Source: Actinernus sp. WN-2022 (taxonomy: Eukaryota > Cnidaria > Anthozoa > Actiniaria > Actinernidae). Taken from it: DNA of 64,000 bases. How positions within the stretch are numbered: position 1 is the first letter of the stretch; the number at the start of each line of letters is the position of its first letter. A program made the translations under genes and the position numbers. The DNA lies in assembly GCA_030867875.1 (NCBI GenBank), contig JAOWCC010001634.1, positions 52,114,021-52,178,020 of the forward strand, written 5' to 3'. Under the pieces are notes generated by a model. It saw nothing but the letters and a program-made list of their open reading frames with translations, was not told where the DNA came from and made no database searches. Below are positions 28,401 to 37,400 of the stretch, piece by piece.

Positions 28401-31400
28401 CGGTCCAAAAACAACAACGCCATGTACAAGCCAGGAGTACTCGTGGAATAAAGGCAAGTAGAAAGGATCTACAGAGATGAGTCTTTAATAAAGGACATTT
28501 TAGAAGTATTAACAGCCTTTTCGAAGAGAGTAATAGCACCAGAAATATCTGAAATGCGCATCCCAAGGAATCTGGTACCCTTTGTCATGTCAAGTGGCTT
28601 TTTGACACACCCACTGTCAGACACCCAAGACACAGATAACCCACCAGCTAGCAAAGACACAGTTGATGAACTACCAGTAACCCATGACAACGGTAACCTG
28701 CCAGCTAACAAAGACACTGATGAACCATCAGTAACCCATGACACCAGTAACCTGCCAGCTAGCAAAGACACTGATGAACCATCAGTAACCCATGACAACA
28801 GTAACCCATGACAACAGTAACCCGCCAGCTAGCAAAGATACTGATGAACCATCAGTAACCCATGACAACGGTAACCCGTCAACAGAGTCTGGTACTGATC
28901 AGTCTACTGCATGCTATTCCACAGATGAAATAGACATTGCAAACTTCCTCACCACATGTACATTGTACTTCTCAACTGTTTGTCCAAAGCTATATTACAC
29001 CTTCTGTTGATTTAGTGGTCATACCCTGGGGTGGTACAACAAGTTCTGGAATAAAGTTAGCAAATACTTGTCCTATAGATAATTGGATGATGATATTCCA
29101 AGCATTGGTAAAATCAGGCAAAATAGACCTTGATGAACTAGATGGTGTTGGTAATATTATAAAGTCAGCATTACTCTTAGTGGATCTCAAGCAGTATGGA
29201 GATGCAAAGGTTGTAATACTGTCACAAGCACCTGTAATAAAGAATGGAATCATTGACTTTTATGGTAATGAATCAGATTATTTGATTAACATTTTGCAGC
29301 CCTTTCTAGCAACTACAGTTACCTCCACCTGTAACTTGATCACATGTCCATCAATGATTAACACTTACAAATTACATGGCATTGCACTTGGATGTAATGA
29401 CAACAACAGTATCTTCATTAATTCTCTTGATGAATGGCTTCATCCAAGAATGACTCATTGTCAAAGGAAATTTCAAAGCATGCCCCCCATTGGTGTTCCA
29501 AGTCAACCAGATGTAACACTGAACTGTGATGGTACACAATTTGTATCATGGCACTGTCCTGGATTTAGGACAAGTGCACCACGTTCATTTTCATGTTTCA
29601 AGAACTTTTTTCTTTTTTCTGTTGACTTATTGAGTAGAAGAAATCATCTGAGCATTAAAGATATACATGTACATGTACCAACTAGCATTACATTGAATGG
29701 CAAGCTACTTAATCTCCACAGTGCAACATTATGGGATGGCAGTCATTATATTTGTATTTTCAATTATGCCAATACCTGGTTCATCTATGATGGACTTAAA
29801 GAACACACACAAATGAACTCTGGACTATCTGTGTTTATTGGTCAGCCAAAGGGATATTCATTAAGCCATGTTCTCTACATTGAATAATATTTGGATAGTT
29901 AAATGTATTTTTTTGTACATACAATGTATATGCTGCATGTTAGAGTAATGGCACTATAGAGTGTTTTTACTTTGCCCGTGAAAGAAAAATGTATACTTAG
30001 TGAGTAACAGTCAACACAGAACAAAAGAAAACAATGGAATTAGTATCTACTACTAACTATTAGTTGGCTATTCTTTCACGGGCCAAGTAAATCACTCTAA
30101 TAAACAGTGAAATAAAATCTAATAATCAGGTGCTAATAGACATACAAAATCAATGAAATTTAACATTAGAGTGATGAATAGTTAGCGAGTAAAAATCGAA
30201 AACAATAAGATTAGTGTGTACTACTACATGTATTACTCTCACTATTTTTTCACAACCTAATCACTCTAATATCCTATTGTTTTCGTTTGTTTCGACTGTT
30301 ATACTCACTGATTATTCAACTATTTTACAACTCTAGTCAAGAATAATTTTATACAGTATATTCATTTCTCTTTTGTTCTAATGTCAATGTGACAGTTGAT
30401 TATTAGATCTTTGATGTATTTTTAAATACATACAATATGTACATGGCCCATTCCACCGTTACGGACATTACACTCGGACATAATTTTTCTACTTATAATT
30501 GCTGCACTGCCCAGGACATTCATGGTTTTACTGTTTTTTTTTGTTTAATACATTATACCTTGGAGTTCCCTCCCTTAATTGGCAGGAAAGAAAAAAGAGT
30601 GCAGATATTAAGGTGTCTGTGCCATTGACTTAAAGATGCGTTACGGACATTACAACTAAAACAACCAGACTTTTTGTTCACATCTTAAAAAGCCAGATTC
30701 CTGTGAATTTTGAGAAGTCTTAAGAGAACAAGTATTTTTTGTGATTGGGCTATTGGTCAAAGTTTTGTTCTACAGTGATAAATTTCCAAAAGGTTTATTT
30801 GATTGTGTTGCTACTGCAAAAGTATAGCGTTACGGACATTACAGGAAGTGTTACGGACATTACAGTCTGTGAATTTGACACTGCGGTTGCATGTATAAAT
30901 TCTCCTTGTACATTTATTTTGGTTTATTCGTGTTCTCCAACAATATTATTTATTATTAATAATATATCCTAAAGAAATTAGCTTCAAAATAAACTTTTGA
31001 GATCAGTTCGACTAATTTGCTGTTAAAGTTTTGAACAGTGATGACACAATGAGCCATTTACCGCACAAATACTTGAAGATAGCGTGGTGTTTTCTTGCTC
31101 GTGGAGGAACTACATGTATGTATAACCATCGAAGTAACAGGCCAACGACAACACTGCAATAAGCTTTGTGGTGGAATGGAGATCCCATGTGTGGTGATAT
31201 TTAGTTGCTCCTGAAAAGCAACTATAAACCGTCTTAAAGTGTCTATGAAACAAACATTGTTTTCACTTAATTTTATGAAACAAGGTTTAAGTTATTGGCT
31301 TCTGTTATTAGAACTGAATATCCTACCCTCCAAAACTGTAAAAGCTCAGTCGAACATGCAAAATTCATGCGACAAATTTCACTCGGTCAAAAGCACGTAA

Positions 31401-34400
31401 ATATCTTGGCACACGCTTTTGTTTTCAAACTCTATACAAAAGCGACTGCAAAGGTATTTACGTCACAATTGTGTTCCAGACCCCTTAGAATCTGTCGCAA
31501 AAAGGGTGGTTATTTTGGGTCAGGAAAAACAAACATCAATGTTTGTGTAAAGTTATGTATTTAAAAAAAAATTCCCTTAAAACTGTAAAAAAATAATTTC
31601 ATTTGATAAACACTTTAAAGATCTTTTGACGAAGAAGGTTTAACAATAAGAATAACTTACATCAAAATGGCTCTTGCAAAAGCAATGACCAGTGCTTAGT
31701 TTCTTTTCGTTTTGTGTGGTGTTTGGTAGTACACCTTAACTTGCTTGAGTTAATAAAAATTATTTGTTTGAAAATTTTAATTTATGTAAATTTACGGAAC
31801 CTTGTGCAGATGTTCTTGCAGATAAGCCGCACCCCCGATTTCAAATGAAGATTTTGGGTAACAAGGTGCGGCTTATCCGTGAGTGAATACGCTAAGTGAA
31901 ATAAAGTCTTCTGAATTCCATTTATTTCTCATTTTTTTCTTGGACATAACAATATGTAATGTCCGTAACACAACAGCTTGTAATGTCCGTAACGCTTTCC
32001 CCGATTAGTAGACTACTTGTGGTCAGCTATAAGATTGACACGTTAATAAAGTTATTATATTATTATTATATAATGTTATCATTCCAGGTGGAATAACTGA
32101 AATAATGAACACTGAAATGAAGCCTTTAGTGAACTAAAAAAGCAGCATGAATGATATGTGTAGCTGAGTTAAATTTTGCCTGTGATAGAGAAAAATAGGT
32201 ATTTTTGTTACGGACATTACGTAATGTCCGTAACGGATATTCTATCAATTAAAAATCCTGTTAACAATAGTCGTAATCTGGAATTATCATAGTTCAGTAA
32301 ATACTAGGCTTGAGGGCTCTTGATATACCAATGCCAGTTTGTTGGGCTATGTCTGGTCTCTATACTACTTTCACATGAAGTTTTAGGTTTGGTCTACCAG
32401 TTTTTTGGCTCTTTGTGCATTATGCAAAGCTGGACCCCCCACACAATGGGCGTGGCTACAATTCAACCCGACTTGCCCATTTTGGATGGCTTGTGGTTTA
32501 TATTCTTAAATGGCATGGTTTTTTTTCTATTATCACTGGTTTAAAAATTTACAGATTTACCACTTCTCATGTGGAATGAGCCACATGTATTCTAACTTCT
32601 TCAAAAATAGAACATGTATTTGTGTTCATACAATATAAAATTTGTACAATTATACTGTTTACAAAATTAAAGTTACATTGTCATGATCATCCAGCTTGAA
32701 CAAGTTTGCTACATGTTAGTAGTAAAAATATGTATTTTACATGATCAAGACAATCAAAGTAGCATAATATATATATTATTTATTAAAGTAGACATGTAAT
32801 AAATAAAGAATATAAATATTGAGTTTATTTACAAAGAACCTGTTGGAAATTTACCAAAGCACAGGCAACTACCACCATTTGTGCTGCTAGTGGTGAAATA
32901 GATAATGGTATAGTTCTTCCAATTAACTTGAACTGTTTTAATCGCTGGTTGATCCACATGTACCCTTGCCTTTGCAATCTTTCGGGTTGAAAGTTCCTCA
33001 GCTACACTCAAACTGCTTCTCCCCTTTAAGAAAGCAGGAATCTTGATATGTGCTTGCAGAGGATTCACAAGGTCCTGCACTGTGAATCCCCTGTCCACAA
33101 GAATCACATCATTAGGCTCAATATGCTTGAGTATCCCACTCTCCTCGAAAATTTGTACGTCTGAGATGTCTCCTTCGAATAAGTCTGAAACAAAACAGGC
33201 ACCACCATTTGGGGTGACTGCAATGAGACATTTGAAAGTATTTGCATGCTTATAAAAAATTATGAAGAGTAGGCATTCCCTTGTCTGGCAAAATTTCTGG
33301 ACGTTTCTACTCTGAACTCAGTACAATCAACACTACATCTGGCATTCCTTATAGTTTTGAAGACTTTTGGTAGGAATTTCCGTAGGTCTTCCTTAGATGG
33401 AAACATGACTTTCTCCATTTGTTGAAAAACTTTGTACATTAGCTGAATGTATGTGGTAAATATGTCCCTTATTGAGGTTTCTTTGATTTCCTTTCCGGGA
33501 CAACTTAACAGTATGGACAAAGTTTTGAGTGTAAAACCTCTTTTGAGTCGTAAAAGGCAAATGAACAGTTTCTCTTTGGAAGACCATTAAGGCAGTTTAC
33601 ACGAGACCTTCGAGATCTTTCCATTACAACTCCAGTACGTTAACTTATCCAAAGGACAGATGTCATTTAAAAAATTATAAAGAACCTCGAACTGGAGACT
33701 TGTGAGGCCAGTAAAAAGCTTCATTAGATGTGAGTTTTTTCCAATAACTTCATATGAAAGGTTGCTGACAACTTTAGAGACGATATTCTTCGTGACCATC
33801 GTCCTCACCTCATTCTTTAAAATCATAGTTTCAATCTTCGATGCTAGCTCTATCTTCCCGAATTGTGTCTGAGTACTTTTATCGTTGGCTACTTGTACTT
33901 CTATTTCCTCGTCGATATCATTGTTCAAATGATTGGCTTCATTTGAGTCATCATTTTCATGAGATTCGAGTTTAGTGTACTTACAATCGACCAGCTCGGC
34001 CCTCTGTTTTGGTGCCTTTCTCTTTCGGCGTAATCGGTCTTCAATTTCTTTTGCCGTTAAATTGGCCTTCAGAGGATCGGGAAATTCTTCTGTTGGCCCC
34101 TTTTCACCTGGCCAATGTTTTGCACAAATGTACGTGTTTCTAGTGATGTTTTCCACGGTGAAACTTTCACGTGAACAGGCATTAACCCAACGTCGACAAC
34201 GCTCCATGCCTTGTGATGGCTTCGGGAATGGTATGAAGATCTTCTCTCCAGTTTTTGCCATTTCTTTGAGCGATTTTGGTAGCTTTTCGGGGTATCTCGA
34301 ATCACTAGTACATTTACTCCAGCAGCAATGCTTTGTGCTGACCATATTTAACGATGAAATCGATTTTTAAAGCCAAAATACTCCAATTACTCGTCTCTTC

Positions 34401-37400
34401 CACACGTTAGCACTGTATTAGCTCCCTTGTGTTTGTCTGACCCATGCGGGGGGTCCGTTGGAATGCAATCTATTTTTAGACCACCAGGCAGTGCTATTTA
34501 TGCCATGATTTTTGAAAGCCTATAGGTACATGTAGATTCACAAACATTGCGATATCGATAACGCTTCCTATCAGATTTTCCCGGTACACGTCTGAGGACA
34601 ACATGTTTCTCCACGTTCTGTTTCCATAAGTTTTAAGCAGTAGAACATAATATTTTTCTGCAGTGCACGAAAGTGCGTGATTCTGACGATCTGTAGAAGT
34701 ATTAGAAGGCTACATAACTTCTCCTCTCTCAATTCTCGACCTGGTCGTCGGCTATAGATGCAGTTGTGGTGGCCAAGGTCCATCCGGGAAATGAAGGATA
34801 ATAATGCCTTTCTCTGCATGTTCGGGAAATAATTCAGAAATGTCGAAACTCCAAAGCTGTATCAAGCCTGTTTCTACTGTCTGCCATTTGGCTTCACATA
34901 CCTTCAGGCTCCACTAGACATTCCATGCATACCTCAGTTCTCTAAAAATGAAACCTTCGCTCTGATTGGTCAAAATGAAAACAATGGCTGGAACACGGTT
35001 TCTGCCAAAGTCCATCAGACGTGGAGGGGGGGGGGGGGGGGGGGGGAGTGAGCGGACAACCTCGTACCGTCTGAAAATCAGGCTAGGCCACAGAGATGAG
35101 CGACAAAACACTTACCACCCTGACTCACATGTAGTATACATATAGAGGATCATTAATTTACCTGTACTGAAGAGCTGTTTGGCCAAGTTATGTGTAACAC
35201 CACACACATCCTGTCACATTAATATGCAAAAGTAATATTAATCATTTAAGATATTATAGGTACACTGCCAGGTAAATACTATGTACATGTAGTTCAATTA
35301 TGGGTACATGTATGTTATTGTGGCAAAAACTAATTTTAAATTACCTAATATGATTTTTCTATATAGCTTTGAAAATTTGACCTGAATTTAAAGCTTTTCT
35401 AATACATATTATTACCGTAAATGATCTAATAAACGCCCCCGATCTAGTGAACGCCTCCTATCTAATTAACGCCCTTCTAAGCTGACAAGTTTGTATTGAA
35501 CGCCCCTCTCTAACAGACGCCCCCTGTCTAATAAACGCCGCTTTGTATGTACCATATACCGTTATGGATTTGTAGACGGTTTAGACTTATCAGCGGACGG
35601 ACTTGATAGTCTGCTAAAGCTCTGTCATTTAGGTTATTATAATACCGTATTTAGGTTACCATGTTACAGTTATTAGAATAAACGCCTCTCTCTTTTAAAC
35701 GCCTCTTATCTTTTAAATGCCCCCCTCGGACCCTTGAAATTTAATAAACGCTCCCGGCGTTTATTAGATCATTTACGGTACAGATATATGTATATAGCTT
35801 AATTGTTACTAAATGTTTATTATCAATTCAGGCTTAGCCTGAACACCTCAGCTGCTCAATCTATTATCTATATTTGTACGTACTATTTATTAATTTTGTA
35901 TTTATTTTTCCCACCAATTAAGACATCCTGACCAACCTATGCTTAATACCATAAATAAGTTATGTAAGGAACTTTGCATGATAGTAATTAAAGTAGATTG
36001 AAGTAAAAGAAGAGAAGGCAAAAGATACATGATTTTTATGTGTACATTAAAATTAAACTTACATATTCATGTGCCTCAAGGAAGTAATTCAGTTCACCAG
36101 GAAGCTGCTCTCCAAACTTATCAAGGAGAGTCTGTAGATAGACTTCCAAGGATTGTCGTCTCTTCTCCACGTAGTTTGCTTCAAGATTGCCAAATAATTT
36201 CTTTGGAGGGAGCAGGGCCTTCTCTACTACATGCACCTTGACAAGCTGAAAACAAATCACTGGCATTGTTTACATGACTTTTGTATGGTGGTTAGGTTAG
36301 GGTGGCAGCATGGCAGAGCGGTTAACACGGTGGACTCGTAATCCTGGGACGCTGAGTTTGATTCCCCTTGCGTTCGACCAAGTTTGTAAATAACCAGCTG
36401 ATGTGCCTCCTCATTGGCTGTAATCTTATTCTCTTAGTTTAAACATGGCCACATCAGCTTATACAATACAATACAATACAATAGACTTTATTTAGTGAGG
36501 GTTACACATGACAGTAAAATTAAACTGATAAACTAGTGGCCCTCTCTAAGCTATGTATAATATTAAACTATGATAATATATAATTTTATACAATACTATG
36601 ATAACATACTAATACTAATAATCATACATAACTAGCAAAAATGGAACATAAAAAATTCTAAAATATAAATGTCTAAAATTCTTAAATAATTACACTAAAA
36701 TGTTGTTAAAAATAGTAATAGACGTTCCTGGAGACTTAAAATTATTAATTAACTACAGAAGTACCGACCCACTCCTCTTCCCCGTGTTAAAAACTATAAA
36801 GACTATTGGAATCTTAGTGTTTTTTTCTGACTTGCTAGAACTGACTTAAAGAGATTTCTTTTAAAGCATTTAACGTTTCCGCTCTTTTTTATGCTGCAGT
36901 TAAATGCACTGTGCATAAATAACAGGCGTTTCAATAACTTTTTTAGGCAACTGGCAGTCCTGAAGTTAGAGGCAGTGGTTTACCTAGTAAACTTTACTCA
37001 GCACTTAACAAAAAAAACACAACGATCATGTGAAGTACAATGTAGATGGTGGTAAGAAGCAAAGTAACCAGCAATTTATCGGCGGTGGCCGCCTTCTATT
37101 GAAATCCCTGAAATAAATGCAATAAATGTTTGTTTTAATTTTTTCCTTGTGATATATAAATGTGCCATTGTATATCTGGGGGGGGGGGGGGGGGGGGGGG
37201 GTTGATCGCTTTTAATGAAAACTACTTCAAGGAAAGTACCTTTTCATGCAATTCATCGAATTCTTTGTATCTCTTTCTTATGAGCCAAGAGTATTCCCTG
37301 ATAAACACTTCCACATAGTAAACCTGGACGGCAAAGTACAAGAATAAGTAAATAAGTTATGATTTAAATTATCCTGATCACCTTCTTACTTCTACTCGTG

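Larger units (their letters stand above)
25456..35085. mobile_element. 9.6-kb DNA transposon with 10-bp target duplication
   Basis: Ends are GAGCCTGATTTTCAGATGG (left) and, inverted, TAGCCTGATTTTCAGACGG (right). The inverted relation extends about 425-480 bp (25,456-25,880 with about 34,600-35,085, at roughly 80% by eye). GGCCACAGAG is duplicated at 25,446-25,455 and 35,086-35,095. Inside are a secondary LINE (26,010-27,189), a SAP/SWIM/protease gene (+, 27,573-29,887), a palindromic motif array (30,458-32,234) and a THAP-DDE transposase gene (-, 32,829-34,345). THAP-DDE plus SAP/SWIM content recalls the ISL2EU/Harbinger-related elements, but a 10-bp duplication is not typical of those. It could instead be a Mutator-like shell carrying them. 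Confidence 0.75.
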
